From Bizionia paragorgiae (GTDB lineage: Bacteria > Bacteroidota > Bacteroidia > Flavobacteriales > Flavobacteriaceae), in contig NZ_FNQK01000003.1 of the NCBI RefSeq assembly GCF_900107625.1, positions 150,643-214,642 of the forward strand: a stretch of DNA of 64,000 bases, given 5' to 3'. Positions 10,558 through 18,468 of the stretch are shown here, in pieces. Below the pieces are notes generated by a model that searched no databases, was not told where the DNA came from, and was given only the letters and a program-made list of their open reading frames with translations. A program made the position numbers and the translations under genes. Each line of letters starts with the position of its first letter. The first letter of the stretch is position 1.

Positions 10558-10610
10558 ACATCAGTAACTTGGAAGTTTTAATCAACTTCAGTGTTTACTG
10601 ATGTTTTTTA
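10558..10610 (+). terminator. Terminator after the alaS-GSCFA unit
   Basis: Outer stem ACATCAGTA (10558-10566) with TACTGATGT (10596-10604), an inner GAAGTT/AACTTC stem, and a run of six T afterwards. The length is unusual (39-base hairpin) but the T-tract supports termination. Confidence 0.7.
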
Positions 10611-10652
10611 TGATTATAATAAAGACTCTGAAAGTTTTCCTATATTAGGTCC

Positions 10653-11279
10653 ATGCGAAACTTATTATTTGGCGTTGTTATCACGCTGCTTATCTTAATG
10701 ACTTTTAAATATTGTGGGGATCAAAAAGAAGATAAAATCATTCTCAAAGAACACTCTGCACTTATTCAAGAACAACTTAAAAATGTTGGTAAATTAGTAG
10801 TGACTGAAGGTCATTATAGTCAGGTTTTTAATTATAACAAGTCAGAAGCCTTATTCGGCAACCTTATTAATGTAGAAAAAAAAGCATTGGTTATTGTTAA
10901 TGCAGAGGTGTCTGTGGCCTATGATCTTAGTAAAATTGAATATAAAATAGATTCGGAAAATAAAATCTTACACATTTTAAGCATCCCAAAAGAAGAAATT
11001 AAAATCAGTCCAGATTTTGAATACTATGATGTGCAAGCCGATTTTTTAAGTCCGTTTGTAGCCAAAGACTATAATGCTATAAAAGACAATGTAAACCGTG
11101 CGTTGCTCAAAAAGTTTGAAAATTCCGATCTAAAATCGAATGCTAAAAACAGATTGATTAGTGAGTTGTCTAAGTTTTATATTCTAACGCATTCACTAGG
11201 TTGGACCTTGCAATACAATGAGACTATTATTGAATCTCCAGATACATTTGAAGCGACTCTAAATACTATGAAATTATAA
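10653..11279 (+). CDS. DUF4230 domain-containing protein
   Basis: A 208-residue protein with an N-terminal membrane helix or signal anchor (LLFGVVITLLILMTF, followed by a Cys). A DUF4230 domain follows (VGKLVVTEGHYSQVF, KKALVIVNAEVSVAYDL, PDFEYYDVQADFLSPF). This family is widespread and uncharacterised, and is likely periplasmic. The start ATG at 10653 is the only in-frame start before the membrane helix. It converges with and overlaps the rhodanese gene by 6 bases. Confidence 0.85.
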   Translation: MRNLLFGVVITLLILMTFKYCGDQKEDKIILKEHSALIQEQLKNVGKLVVTEGHYSQVFNYNKSEALFGNLINVEKKALVIVNAEVSVAYDLSKIEYKIDSENKILHILSIPKEEIKISPDFEYYDVQADFLSPFVAKDYNAIKDNVNRALLKKFENSDLKSNAKNRLISELSKFYILTHSLGWTLQYNETIIESPDTFEATLNTMKL

Positions 11280-11579
11280 TTTATTTTGTAGGCTAACCCA
11301 ACCGCCGCCATTAGTAGCATTAATATTATTCAAGTTTAAAAATTTCGCAGCCTTAGCAGAACGCACACCACTGGCGCAACAGGTAATTACAGGTTTTTTA
11401 AGTGATTTGATTTCGTGAACTCGCGTGTTTAACTCGTCTAAAGGAATATGAATCGCCTCTTCTATATGGCCGTTGTCCCATTCGCGTTGCGTGCGTACAT
11501 CTAATATAATCGCATTATGGTTTATAAACGACTGCACTTCTCTTTTTTTTGCTCCAAAAATAAAATCCAAAAACCCCAT
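11274..11579 (-). CDS. Rhodanese-like domain protein
   Basis: A single 101-residue rhodanese domain: LDVRTQREWDNGHIEEAIHIP, then the active-site loop CCASGVRSAKAAKFL, whose second cysteine sits at the sulfurtransferase position. It is cytoplasmic (no signal peptide). It probably carries persulfide sulfur; the acceptor is unknown. The 3' end overlaps the convergent DUF4230 gene. Confidence 0.9.
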   Translation of the reverse strand: MGFLDFIFGAKKREVQSFINHNAIILDVRTQREWDNGHIEEAIHIPLDELNTRVHEIKSLKKPVITCCASGVRSAKAAKFLNLNNINATNGGGWVSLQNKL

Positions 11580-11966
11580 ATCAGTTGTGTAAATTAAGCC
11601 TTAAAATAAGGCTTATAATTTTAAGGGCATAAATTTATACGGGATTTTTTAACGCGCATAGCTTTAGTTTTTGCTTTGTTTCATGTTGATTTTTAGATAT
11701 TTCCTAATTTTTATAGCGCTTTGTATTTCATTAAATTAAGATCTTGAAGTAGCAGTAAGTTGATCACCTAACAGTGTTTTAATGAGAGATATCGCTTTAA
11801 GTTTGAGGAAACTTATCATTTTGTAGATTTGTTTTTATCTTGCTCCAAAAAATAGGTGCCGTCGTTTTTTTAACTAATGACTAAATACTGTTGTTATACC
11901 TCAATGAGATATGGAATAAGAGTACATTAGTAAAAATCCGGTAAATATAGAGACATACTTCTTATC
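11580..11966. other. Intergenic region between rhodanese and TetR genes
   Basis: 387 bases with no gene. It holds a perfect 9-bp inverted repeat (TAAGCCTTA at 11595-11603 with TAAGGCTTA at 11607-11615) just upstream of the rhodanese start, and presumably the promoters of both divergent genes. No copy of the operator found at 12581 is present here, so I see no sign of TetR autoregulation. Confidence 0.5.
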
Positions 11967-12536
11967 ATGAAACAACAAAACCGAAAAGAGGAAATTGTAG
12001 AAGCTGCAGCTAAACTGTTTAAGAAAAAAGGATATAGTGCAGTTACTATGAGGGATTTGGCTACCGAGCTGGGTATGAAAGCCGCTAGCTTATATAACCA
12101 TATTAATTCTAAGCAAGAACTTCTTAATAGTATTATTCTCTCCATAGCCGAGCAGTTTACCGAAGAGATGAGTAATATTAAAAATTCTAATTCCCCAACT
12201 GCTCAAAAACTAACCGATATTGTCGAGCTTCATATTAAATTAGCAAGCGAAAATACCTATGGCATGGCGTCTCTAAATAATGATTGGATGCACCTGGGTG
12301 ACCAATTGCAACACTATCTAACCTTAAGAAATGGTTACGAAGACGACTTTAGAGATATTATAAAAAAAGGCATTGAAAACAAGGAGATCGTTAATGAAAA
12401 CCCTGAAATTATTCTCTTCTCCATGCTAACTACCTTGCGGTCATTGTATCTGTGGATTCCTAAAAAAGAGAATCTAGATATAAATAGTTTGTCTAGAAGT
12501 TTAAGTCGAATTTTAATTCAAGGTATTGACGCTTAA
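11967..12536 (+). CDS. TetR/AcrR family regulator, probable repressor of the Paa cluster
   Basis: A 189-residue protein. The TetR helix-turn-helix is at residues ~8-55 (EEIVEAAAKLFKKKGYSAVT, MRDLATELGMKAASLYNHIN). A helical ligand-binding domain follows. It lies directly upstream of, and in line with, paaE, separated by a 145-base gap containing a perfect inverted repeat over the predicted start of transcription. TetR-type PaaR proteins that respond to phenylacetyl-CoA control paa genes in several bacteria. By position this is the likely equivalent, but its ligand cannot be read from sequence. Confidence 0.88.
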   Translation: MKQQNRKEEIVEAAAKLFKKKGYSAVTMRDLATELGMKAASLYNHINSKQELLNSIILSIAEQFTEEMSNIKNSNSPTAQKLTDIVELHIKLASENTYGMASLNNDWMHLGDQLQHYLTLRNGYEDDFRDIIKKGIENKEIVNENPEIILFSMLTTLRSLYLWIPKKENLDINSLSRSLSRILIQGIDA

Positions 12537-12566
12537 ATTTTAACAAATCACTATGGATAATTTTTG

Positions 12567-12574
12567 TAGATTTG
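12567..12574 (+). promoter_or_regulatory. Predicted -7 element of the paa promoter
   Basis: TAGATTTG is an exact TAnnTTTG match, 108 bases before paaE. Transcription would begin near 12580, inside the inverted repeat that follows. A -33 box at the usual spacing is not obvious. Confidence 0.5.
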
Positions 12575-12580
12575 TTGCTA

Positions 12581-12598
12581 AACTAACAAGTGTTAGTT
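12581..12598. promoter_or_regulatory. Candidate TetR/PaaR operator
   Basis: A perfect 8-bp inverted repeat with a 2-base centre (AACTAACA, AG, TGTTAGTT). Size and symmetry suit a TetR dimer. It begins 7 bases after the -7 element, so bound protein would block initiation. Confidence 0.6.
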
Positions 12599-12681
12599 AA
12601 AGATTTAAGTTTAACATAACAGTTTCTTTTTCTTTTACAGGCCGAATATGGCTAAATTTAGAAAAACGAATTAAAGATAGA

Positions 12682-13755
12682 ATGGCAGAATTTTACAAAC
12701 TAAAAGTTGCAGACATTTATAAAGAAACCGATGACACTTCGGTAATCACTTTCGATATCCCTTCAGATCTGCAAAATATATTTAAGTTTAGACAAGGTCA
12801 ACACTTAACCTTAAAAGCAGATATTAACGGAGAAGACGTTCGTCGTTCTTATTCCTTATGTTCTAGTCCAATAGATAACCAATGGAGGGTAGCTGTAAAG
12901 TTAATTCCTGGCGGTAAGTTTTCAAGCTTTGTAAATAATGAACTTCAGGCAAATGATACGCTTGAAGTCATGAAACCTAGCGGAACTTTCGGTGTGGAGG
13001 TTAACGTAGAAAAACCTAAAAACTATTTGTTTTTTGCTGCAGGATCTGGTATTACACCAGTTTTGTCAATGATAAAAACGCATTTACAAGGCGAGCCAAA
13101 TTCTACTTGTAAACTGTTTTATGTGAATAAGACAGCAAAATCCATTATCTTTAAGGAAGAATTAGAGCAACTTAGAAATACCTATTTCGGAAGATTAGAA
13201 ATTTATTATTTCTTAACCAAAGAGCGTCGCGATATCGAATTGTTTAACGGACGTTTTGATGATGAAAAAATGCAAGTCCTCACCAAAACATTCATCGATA
13301 TTCCAGATACCAGCGAAGTATTTCTATGTGGTCCAGAAAAGATGGTACATTATGTAAGCGATTATTTAATCAACGCCGGTCTGCCTAAAGAATTGGTGCA
13401 TTTCGAGCTGTTTGTTACCGGACTTTCAGAAGAAGATATCAAGCGTGCTGAGCGTCTAGCCAAACAAAATGTAGAAGGCGTAGAAGTCACTATCGTCGAT
13501 GGCGGTAAAGAATTCGCATTCACCATGACCAAGGAATACGACAATATTTTAGATGCTGCCTTAGGTGCTGGTGCCGATTTACCTTTTGCCTGTAAAGGTG
13601 GGGTGTGTAGCACCTGTAAATGTAAAGTCGTGGATGGCGCGGTAGAGATGAAAATCAATTACGCTTTAGACGATAAAGAGGTGTCTCAAAACTTGGTGCT
13701 TAGCTGTCAGGCGGTACCAACTACAGAAAAAGTTGTTGTCGATTTCGACGTTTAA
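12682..13755 (+). CDS. paaE: 1,2-phenylacetyl-CoA epoxidase, reductase subunit PaaE
   Basis: A 357-residue flavin/iron-sulfur reductase that passes electrons from NADPH to the PaaAC di-iron centre. The FAD domain has RQGQHLTLKA and RRSYSLCSSP, and the nucleotide domain has FFAAGSGITPVLSMIKT. A C-terminal plant-type 2Fe-2S ferredoxin has the cysteine set CKGGVCSTCKC plus a final Cys near residue 345 (VLSCQA). It is the first gene of the paa transcript, unlike the paaABCDE order of E. coli. A dispersed repeat begins 10 bases after its stop. Confidence 0.96.
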   Translation: MAEFYKLKVADIYKETDDTSVITFDIPSDLQNIFKFRQGQHLTLKADINGEDVRRSYSLCSSPIDNQWRVAVKLIPGGKFSSFVNNELQANDTLEVMKPSGTFGVEVNVEKPKNYLFFAAGSGITPVLSMIKTHLQGEPNSTCKLFYVNKTAKSIIFKEELEQLRNTYFGRLEIYYFLTKERRDIELFNGRFDDEKMQVLTKTFIDIPDTSEVFLCGPEKMVHYVSDYLINAGLPKELVHFELFVTGLSEEDIKRAERLAKQNVEGVEVTIVDGGKEFAFTMTKEYDNILDAALGAGADLPFACKGGVCSTCKCKVVDGAVEMKINYALDDKEVSQNLVLSCQAVPTTEKVVVDFDV

Positions 13756-13765
13756 TATAAACATT

Positions 13766-13844
13766 TGGGCGTTACCCTAAAGGGTCGGGCTTTCGGCAGT
13801 CGCTCTCTACGAGGAGCTCCAACAAAGCCTCAATCCCTAACGCA
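13766..13844 (+). repeat. Dispersed 3'-UTR repeat, copy 1
   Basis: One of four related ~80-110 base elements (others at 22629, 31860 and 63142). Each opens with GGGCGTTAC and closes with TAACGC, so the ends are complementary. This copy has the conserved core GGGTCGGGCTTTCGGCAGTC and GAGCTCCAACAAAGCCTC. It lies just after paaE in the same orientation as the gene. Confidence 0.8.
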
Positions 13845-13966
13845 CTAATCAGCCTACAAAAGGCATAATCAGAAATCAGTGATTGTTTACAAGTCCGGTT
13901 TCTAATTAAAATAAAAATAAGTTCAATAAGCGAAAGGCGATGAGCCCAGAGCGAAAAGCTACTATT

Positions 13967-14923
13967 ATGAGTGAAGAACAAATAAATAATCTAGAAAAAC
14001 AATTCGAAGAACGTATCGCAAGAGACGAGAAAATCGAACCTAAAGACTGGATGCCAGAAAAATACCGTAAAACACATATTCGTCAAATGTCGCAACACGC
14101 ACATTCCGAAATTGTAGGGATGCTTCCAGAAGGTAACTGGATTACCAGAGCGCCATCTTTAAGACGTAAAGTAGCGCTTCTTGCTAAAGTACAAGATGAG
14201 GCTGGTCACGGACTCTACTTGTATTCGGCAACAGAAACTCTTGGGATTTCACGAGACGAAATGTACGAGCAACTCCATACCGGAAAAGCAAAATACTCTT
14301 CCATTTTTAACTACCCAACAATTACTTGGGCAGATATGGGAGCCATTGGTTGGTTGGTAGATGGCGCAGCCATTATTAACCAAGTGCCACTTTGTAATAC
14401 CTCTTACGGACCGTATGCAAGAGCGATGATTCGTGTGTGTAAAGAAGAAAGTTTCCACCAAAGACAAGGTTTCGAAATCATGCTAAAACTTAGTAATGGT
14501 ACGCCAGAACAAAAGGAAATGGCGCAAGATGCCCTAAACCGTTGGTGGTGGCCAGCATTAATGATGCTTGGACCAACAGATGCAGAGTCTGTTCACACAG
14601 AACAATCTATGAAATGGAAACTAAAAAGAAAATCTAATGACGATCTGCGTCAGCAGTTTATAGATCAAACAGTGCCGCAAGCCGATATTCTAGGTTTAAC
14701 CATTCCAGATCCAGATTTAAAATGGAACGAAGAACGCGGAAGCTACGATTTCGGTGAAATTAATTGGGACGAGTTTTGGCAAGTGGTTAAAGGTCACGGA
14801 CCATGTAACAAAGAACGTATGAAAGCTAGAGTAGGAGCATGGGAACGCGGAGAATGGGTTCGTGATGCAGCTATGGCTTATGCAGAAAAATCACAGGAAA
14901 GAAAGAAAAAACAAGTCGTTTAA
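13967..14923 (+). CDS. paaA: 1,2-phenylacetyl-CoA epoxidase, catalytic subunit PaaA
   Basis: The oxygenase subunit of the ring-1,2-epoxidase, a ferritin-like di-iron protein. Iron-ligand motifs are visible as [13 protein letters not shown] and [13 protein letters not shown]. The N-terminal [20 protein letters not shown] and C-terminal [15 protein letters not shown] are typical. An ATG at 13940 is in frame, but the nine residues it would add look like translated leader, so the start at 13967 (MSEEQINN) is preferred. It gives 318 residues, close to E. coli PaaA. Confidence 0.96.
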   Translation: MSEEQINNLEKQFEERIARDEKIEPKDWMPEKYRKTHIRQMSQHAHSEIVGMLPEGNWITRAPSLRRKVALLAKVQDEAGHGLYLYSATETLGISRDEMYEQLHTGKAKYSSIFNYPTITWADMGAIGWLVDGAAIINQVPLCNTSYGPYARAMIRVCKEESFHQRQGFEIMLKLSNGTPEQKEMAQDALNRWWWPALMMLGPTDAESVHTEQSMKWKLKRKSNDDLRQQFIDQTVPQADILGLTIPDPDLKWNEERGSYDFGEINWDEFWQVVKGHGPCNKERMKARVGAWERGEWVRDAAMAYAEKSQERKKKQVV

Positions 14924-15401
14924 GAATTCAAAATTGAACTCGAAACTGAAAGATGAGCGACAGAAAATTTGACCTTTCGGAAAGACTTGAAGATTTCGCA
15001 GCTGAAGTTATTTTGCTTTACGACAAACAACCTTTGTCTTATGCCGGAGATTATTTAGCCAAACAGCTTATTCGTTCGTCCTGTTCTTCAGCTTTAAATT
15101 ATGGTGAAGTTTTAGGCGCAGGAACAGATAAAGATAAAATAAACAAGTTAAGGATTTGTCTAAAGGAATTAAGAGAGTCTTTAAGAAATCTGAATATTCA
15201 GATTAAAGCTAAATTATTTTCTGAAGCTGATTTAGCTAAATTGAAAAATGAAAATGATCAGCTTATTAGAATTATTGTCACAAGAATTAAAAATATAAAT
15301 TAAAAGATATTAAATTCAGTTATAATTTCAAAAAATAATAAAGTAATAAATATTTGATGTCGGAGCTTCAACTTCGATTTCAAATTCAAATTCAAATTCA
15401 C
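14924..15401 (+). mobile_element. IVS-like element 1: S23 gene between complementary hexamer arms
   Basis: The left arm (14924-14952) is a run of six-base units of GAAxTx type ending at the S23 start codon. The right arm (15367-15401) is the opposite type (TTCAAA units) and ends exactly at the paaB start codon. Reverse-complemented, the right arm matches the left at about 70% of positions. The arms could pair in RNA and loop out the S23 gene, as in 23S rRNA intervening sequences. Mobility is inferred. Confidence 0.45.
14953..15303 (+). CDS. Four-helix-bundle S23 / rRNA intervening-sequence-type protein, copy 1
   Basis: A 116-residue all-helical protein with family hallmarks: an N-terminal RLEDFAAEVILLYD helix, LAKQLIRSSCSSALNYGEV, then LRICLKELRESLRNL. 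The S23 family is encoded inside intervening sequences of bacterial 23S rRNA, and a relative (Avd) serves diversity-generating retroelements; it is a basic nucleic-acid-binding bundle. It has no role in phenylacetate catabolism. It lies 29 bases after paaA and before paaB, in the same direction. It differs from copy 2 (15724-16074) at only four residues, all in the first 26. Confidence 0.9.
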   Translation: MSDRKFDLSERLEDFAAEVILLYDKQPLSYAGDYLAKQLIRSSCSSALNYGEVLGAGTDKDKINKLRICLKELRESLRNLNIQIKAKLFSEADLAKLKNENDQLIRIIVTRIKNIN

Positions 15402-15683
15402 ATGAAAAAATGGCCTCTTTGGGAAGTCTTCGTAAGAAGTAAAAACGGATTAGAACACAGACATTTTGGTAGTCTTCACGCTGCAGATGCAGATATGGCT
15501 CTAGAAAATGCACGTGATGTATATACAAGAAGAAATGAAGGCGTAAGTATTTGGGTTGTAGAATCAAAAAATATTACAGCATCAAACCCAGAGCATAATG
15601 GCGAAATGTTTGAGCCTGCTCAAGATAAAGTATACCGTCACCCAACGTTTTACGATTTACCAGACGAAGTGAAGCACATGTAA
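15402..15683 (+). CDS. paaB: 1,2-phenylacetyl-CoA epoxidase subunit PaaB
   Basis: A 93-residue structural/bridging subunit of the PaaABCE epoxidase. It matches the family from its first residues (MKKWPLWEVFVRSKNGLEHR, HFGSLHAADADMALENARD, YTRRNEGVSIWVV). An upstream in-frame ATG at 15354 would add 16 residues encoded by the repeat arm (QLRFQIQIQIH), which is not PaaB-like; 15402 is the start. It is sandwiched between two nearly identical S23 elements. Confidence 0.95.
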   Translation: MKKWPLWEVFVRSKNGLEHRHFGSLHAADADMALENARDVYTRRNEGVSIWVVESKNITASNPEHNGEMFEPAQDKVYRHPTFYDLPDEVKHM

Positions 15684-16116
15684 AGGTGAAACTGAACTTG
15701 AAGCTGAAAAAGAAATTGAAAAGATGAGTAATTATAAATTTGACCTAACGGAAAGATTGGAAGATTTCGCAGCTGAAGTTATTTTGCTTTACGACAAAAA
15801 ACCTTTGTCTTATGCCGGAGATTATTTAGCGAAACAGCTTATTCGTTCATCATGTTCTTCAGCTTTAAATTATGGTGAAGTTTTAGGAGCAGGAACAGAT
15901 AAAGATAAAATAAACAAGTTAAGGATTTGTCTAAAGGAATTAAGAGAGTCTTTAAGAAATCTGAACATTCAGATTAAAGCTAAATTATTTTCTGAAGCTG
16001 ATTTAGCTAAATTGAAAAATGAAAATGATCAGCTTATTAGAATTATTGTCACAAGAATTAAAAATATAAATTGAAGGGATTTCGAATTCGATTTCAATTT
16101 CAATTTCAATTTCAAC
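15684..16116 (+). mobile_element. IVS-like element 2: S23 gene between complementary hexamer arms
   Basis: The left arm (15687-15722) is six units of the form NNTGAA (one is AAAGAA). The right arm (16081-16116) is TTCGAA, TTCGAT, then TTCAAT three times and TTCAAC, ending at the paaC ATG. Unit-by-unit alignment of the left arm with the reverse complement of the right gives about 27 of 36 matches. The gene inside is almost identical to element 1, while the spacer between gene and right arm is far shorter (6 versus ~60 bases). Confidence 0.5.
15724..16074 (+). CDS. Four-helix-bundle S23 / rRNA intervening-sequence-type protein, copy 2
   Basis: 116 residues, identical to copy 1 apart from residues 3, 4, 9 and 26. 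The DNA is also nearly identical, with a few silent changes, and similarity stops at the stop codon (TAA in copy 1, TGA here). This indicates recent duplication or transposition, or ongoing gene conversion. It lies between paaB (40 bases) and paaC (42 bases). As for copy 1, the family is linked to intervening RNA sequences and not to catabolism. Confidence 0.9.
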   Translation: MSNYKFDLTERLEDFAAEVILLYDKKPLSYAGDYLAKQLIRSSCSSALNYGEVLGAGTDKDKINKLRICLKELRESLRNLNIQIKAKLFSEADLAKLKNENDQLIRIIVTRIKNIN

Positions 16117-16869
16117 ATGAAACAAAACTTATATAATTACATACTTGGAATAGCAGATAACAGCTTAATCCTTGCTCAGCGCATGGGAGAACTATGTGGC
16201 CATGGTCCAAGTTTAGAAACCGATATCGCGTGTACGAATATCTCATTAGATTTATTCGGTCAGGTGCGTAGCTATTTTCAATATGCATCAAAATTAGCAG
16301 GTGATGGTAGAACAGAAGATGATATTGCCATGCTTCGTCAAGAGCGTGAATATGTAAATGTCTTATTGGTAGAACAACCAAATACAGACTTTGCTTATAC
16401 CATAGCACGTCACTTTCTTTTTGATGTATACCACTTATTATTCCTTACAGAATTAGAGAAAAGTAAAGACTTAACACTTTCTGCAATTGCAAAAAAATGT
16501 ATTAAAGAAGTGCGTTACCATGAGCGATTTACTTCAGATTGGATAAAGCGTTTAGGTGATGGTACAGCAGAAAGTAAAGCCAAAATACAAGAAGCTATAA
16601 ACGATTTATGGACCTATACCGATGAACTATTCCATCAAACGGGTGCTGATAAAGCTATGGTTGCAGAAGGAATTGGTGTAGATGTTACCAAGTTAAAAGA
16701 GGCCTATTACGAAAAAGTAAACGAAGTTTTAACCGAAGCGACATTAGAAACACCAGAATCTAAATACTTCCAAAAAGGAGGTAAAAAAGGTATTCATACA
16801 GAACATATGGGCTATTTGTTGGCAGAACTGCAATACATGCAACGTGCTTACCCAAATATGGAATGGTAA
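16117..16869 (+). CDS. paaC: 1,2-phenylacetyl-CoA epoxidase subunit PaaC
   Basis: A 250-residue ferritin-fold partner of PaaA, needed for the stable catalytic heterodimer. Family motifs: LILAQRMGELCGHGPSLETD, ISLDLFGQVRSYFQYA, DDIAMLRQEREYVNVLLVE and EVRYHERFTSDWIKRLGDGT. The ATG abuts the hexamer right arm (…TTCAAC), so there is no conventional ribosome-binding site. Confidence 0.95.
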   Translation: MKQNLYNYILGIADNSLILAQRMGELCGHGPSLETDIACTNISLDLFGQVRSYFQYASKLAGDGRTEDDIAMLRQEREYVNVLLVEQPNTDFAYTIARHFLFDVYHLLFLTELEKSKDLTLSAIAKKCIKEVRYHERFTSDWIKRLGDGTAESKAKIQEAINDLWTYTDELFHQTGADKAMVAEGIGVDVTKLKEAYYEKVNEVLTEATLETPESKYFQKGGKKGIHTEHMGYLLAELQYMQRAYPNMEW

Positions 16870-16875
16870 AACAGA

Positions 16876-16911
16876 AATGTCATTCAGAGCGAAAGCGAAG
16901 AATCTCATGAT
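16876..16911 (+). repeat. REP-like palindromic sequence downstream of paaC
   Basis: Reads TGTCATTCAGAGCGAAAGCG followed by AAGAATCTCATGATACA. The TGTCATTC…GAATC ends make an imperfect palindrome, and the sequence resembles the short dispersed repeats at 18428, 21336 and 25389. Confidence 0.45.
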
Positions 16912-16927
16912 ACAAAGAAAATAGAAT

Positions 16928-16997
16928 AACGAAATCGAACACGAAGTTGAATCGCCAGATGTGAAATTTTAACTTCGAATTCAATTTCAATTTCAAC
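16928..16997 (+). repeat. Empty complementary-arm pair (solo stem) before paaD
   Basis: The same kind of arms as the S23 elements but with no gene inside. GAAATCGAA (16931-16939) faces TTCAATTTC (16980-16988, 8 of 9 paired), and nested inside CGAAGTT (16942-16948) faces AACTTCG (16971-16977, perfect). The loop is 22 bases. It may be an uninvaded site or a scar after loss of an S23 gene. Confidence 0.5.
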
Positions 16998-17002
16998 AAC
17001 AA

Positions 17003-17503
17003 ATGACAACAACAGAACAAAATATAGACGACATCTTAGTTCCAATCTTGGAGCAAGTTTCAGATCCTGAAATTCCGGTCCTATCTATTATGGATATGGG
17101 TGTGGTGCGTTCTGCAGTTATCGAAAATAATAAAGTTAAAGTGCAAATCACACCAACCTACAGCGGCTGTCCGGCAATGGACGTTATTGGTGATGATATT
17201 AAAGCGGCTTTAAAACACGCAGGTTACGATTCTGATGTAGAATTAATTCTGCACCCAGCTTGGACCACCGATTGGATTACGCCACGAGGTAGAAAAGCAT
17301 TAGAAGATTACGGAATTGCAGCACCTCTTGGGCCGGAAGCCGATAAAGATGTATTGCTGCACGGAAAACGTATTGTTAAGTGTACCAATTGTGGTTCGCA
17401 AAACACACGATTAGTCAGTCAGTTTGGTTCAACAGCGTGTAAAGCACAATTTCAGTGTGATGACTGCCAAGAGCCGTTCGACTATTTTAAATGTTTAAAA
17501 TAA
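17003..17503 (+). CDS. paaD: Phenylacetate degradation protein PaaD (MIP18/DUF59 type)
   Basis: 166 residues. The N-terminal MIP18/DUF59 domain has DPEIPVLSIMDMGVVRSAVI and TPTYSGCPAMDVIG, the conserved Cys being in SGCPAM. A C-terminal zinc-ribbon-like tail follows (CTNCGSQN … CDDC … CLK). PaaD is thought to help mature the iron or iron-sulfur centres of the PaaABCE epoxidase. It follows paaC after a repeat-rich 133-base gap. Confidence 0.94.
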   Translation: MTTTEQNIDDILVPILEQVSDPEIPVLSIMDMGVVRSAVIENNKVKVQITPTYSGCPAMDVIGDDIKAALKHAGYDSDVELILHPAWTTDWITPRGRKALEDYGIAAPLGPEADKDVLLHGKRIVKCTNCGSQNTRLVSQFGSTACKAQFQCDDCQEPFDYFKCLK

Positions 17504-17518
17504 AAGTTATTTAAAACG

Positions 17519-17557
17519 AAGGGAAAATCTTCTTTAAGACCATCCCTTTTTTTTATG
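17519..17557 (+). terminator. Weak terminator-like hairpin between paaD and paaG
   Basis: AAGGGA and TCCCTT (6-bp stem, long loop) followed by a T-run of eight. It could cause partial termination or mark an internal mRNA end; the stem is too short for confidence. Confidence 0.35.
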
Positions 17558-17575
17558 ACAAACAAAATATAAGGT

Positions 17576-18361
17576 ATGAGCAATAATTCAATCGAATTAA
17601 AAATCGAAAACAAAATCGCCTTCATTACACTAAACAGGCCAGAAGTTTTCAATAGTTTTAATCGCGAAATGGCTTTGCGTTTGCAAAGTGTTTTAGACGA
17701 CTGTGAAAACAATCCGGAAGTTAGAGCCATGGTTTTAACCGGGAACGGAAAAGCATTTTGTGCAGGTCAAGATTTAAAAGAAGTAACCAGTCCGGAGTTA
17801 AATCCGGGATTCAAAAAAATCCTCGAAGAACATTACAATCCTATAATTACCAGAATCCGAAATATTAAAAAACCAATTATAGGCGCTATAAACGGTGTGG
17901 CAGCTGGTGCAGGAGCAAATATTGCATTAGCCTGTGATATTGTAGTGGCTCATGAAAAAGTGAGCTTCATTCAAGCTTTTAGCTTAATAGGTTTAGTTCC
18001 TGATAGTGCAGGAACCTTCTTCTTACCGCGATTAATCGGTTTTCAAAAAGCGCAAGCCTTAGCCATGTTAGGAGATAAGATTTCAGCTGAAGAAGCAGAG
18101 AAAATGGGAATGATTTATAAAATGATTCCTTTAGAAAGCTTCGATGAAGAAGTAAATAAACTAGCATTGAAACTCGCTAATATGCCAACAAAAGCTTTAG
18201 GCTTAATCAAAGAGTTATTCAATAGCTCGATGACAAATACCTTAGAGCAACAATTAGCTCTAGAATCTAAATTACAGATTGAAGCGGCACAAACAGAAGA
18301 TTATGCTGAAGGAGTTTCTGCTTTTATTGAAAAAAGAAAACCTGAGTTTAAAGGGAAATAA
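17576..18361 (+). CDS. paaG: 2-(1,2-epoxy-1,2-dihydrophenyl)acetyl-CoA isomerase PaaG
   Basis: A 261-residue crotonase-fold enzyme that converts ring-epoxide to oxepin-CoA. It follows the PaaG pattern: FCAGQDLKEV, HYNPIITRIRNIKKPIIGAI, NGVAAGAGANIALACDIVVA and FSLIGLVPDSAGTFFLPRLI. The hydratase glutamate of the GAGCE-type motif is Asn here (GAGAN), and the Asp in LVPDSAGT is kept, as expected for PaaG but not for enoyl-CoA hydratases. It is therefore named PaaG, not PaaF. Confidence 0.88.
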   Translation: MSNNSIELKIENKIAFITLNRPEVFNSFNREMALRLQSVLDDCENNPEVRAMVLTGNGKAFCAGQDLKEVTSPELNPGFKKILEEHYNPIITRIRNIKKPIIGAINGVAAGAGANIALACDIVVAHEKVSFIQAFSLIGLVPDSAGTFFLPRLIGFQKAQALAMLGDKISAEEAEKMGMIYKMIPLESFDEEVNKLALKLANMPTKALGLIKELFNSSMTNTLEQQLALESKLQIEAAQTEDYAEGVSAFIEKRKPEFKGK

Positions 18362-18424
18362 GAAAGTTCGAATAAGGTTGCTTCCCGCAACTTAAATTCG
18401 ATAATATAATTAAATAAACAGATT

Positions 18425-18456
18425 TGTTATTCCTACGCAGATAGGAATCCACAATA
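18425..18456. repeat. REP-like palindrome between paaG and paaH
   Basis: ATTCCTACGCAGATAGGAAT with flanking T and CC forms a short hairpin (ATTCCTA with TAGGAAT). It resembles the GTCATTCCTGCG…GCAGGAATCC element at 25389. Confidence 0.5.
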
Positions 18457-18468
18457 AAAATATAAAAC

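Noticed and set aside
13940..13966. Upstream ATG for paaA
   Set aside because: Adds nine residues unlike PaaA; MSEEQINN at 13967 matches the usual N-terminus.
15354..15401. Upstream ATG for paaB
   Set aside because: The extra residues are a translation of the hexamer repeat arm; PaaB homology starts at 15402.
15365..17000. Regular short repeats as a possible CRISPR array
   Set aside because: Units are 6-7 bases, contiguous, without spacers, and no cas genes are present.
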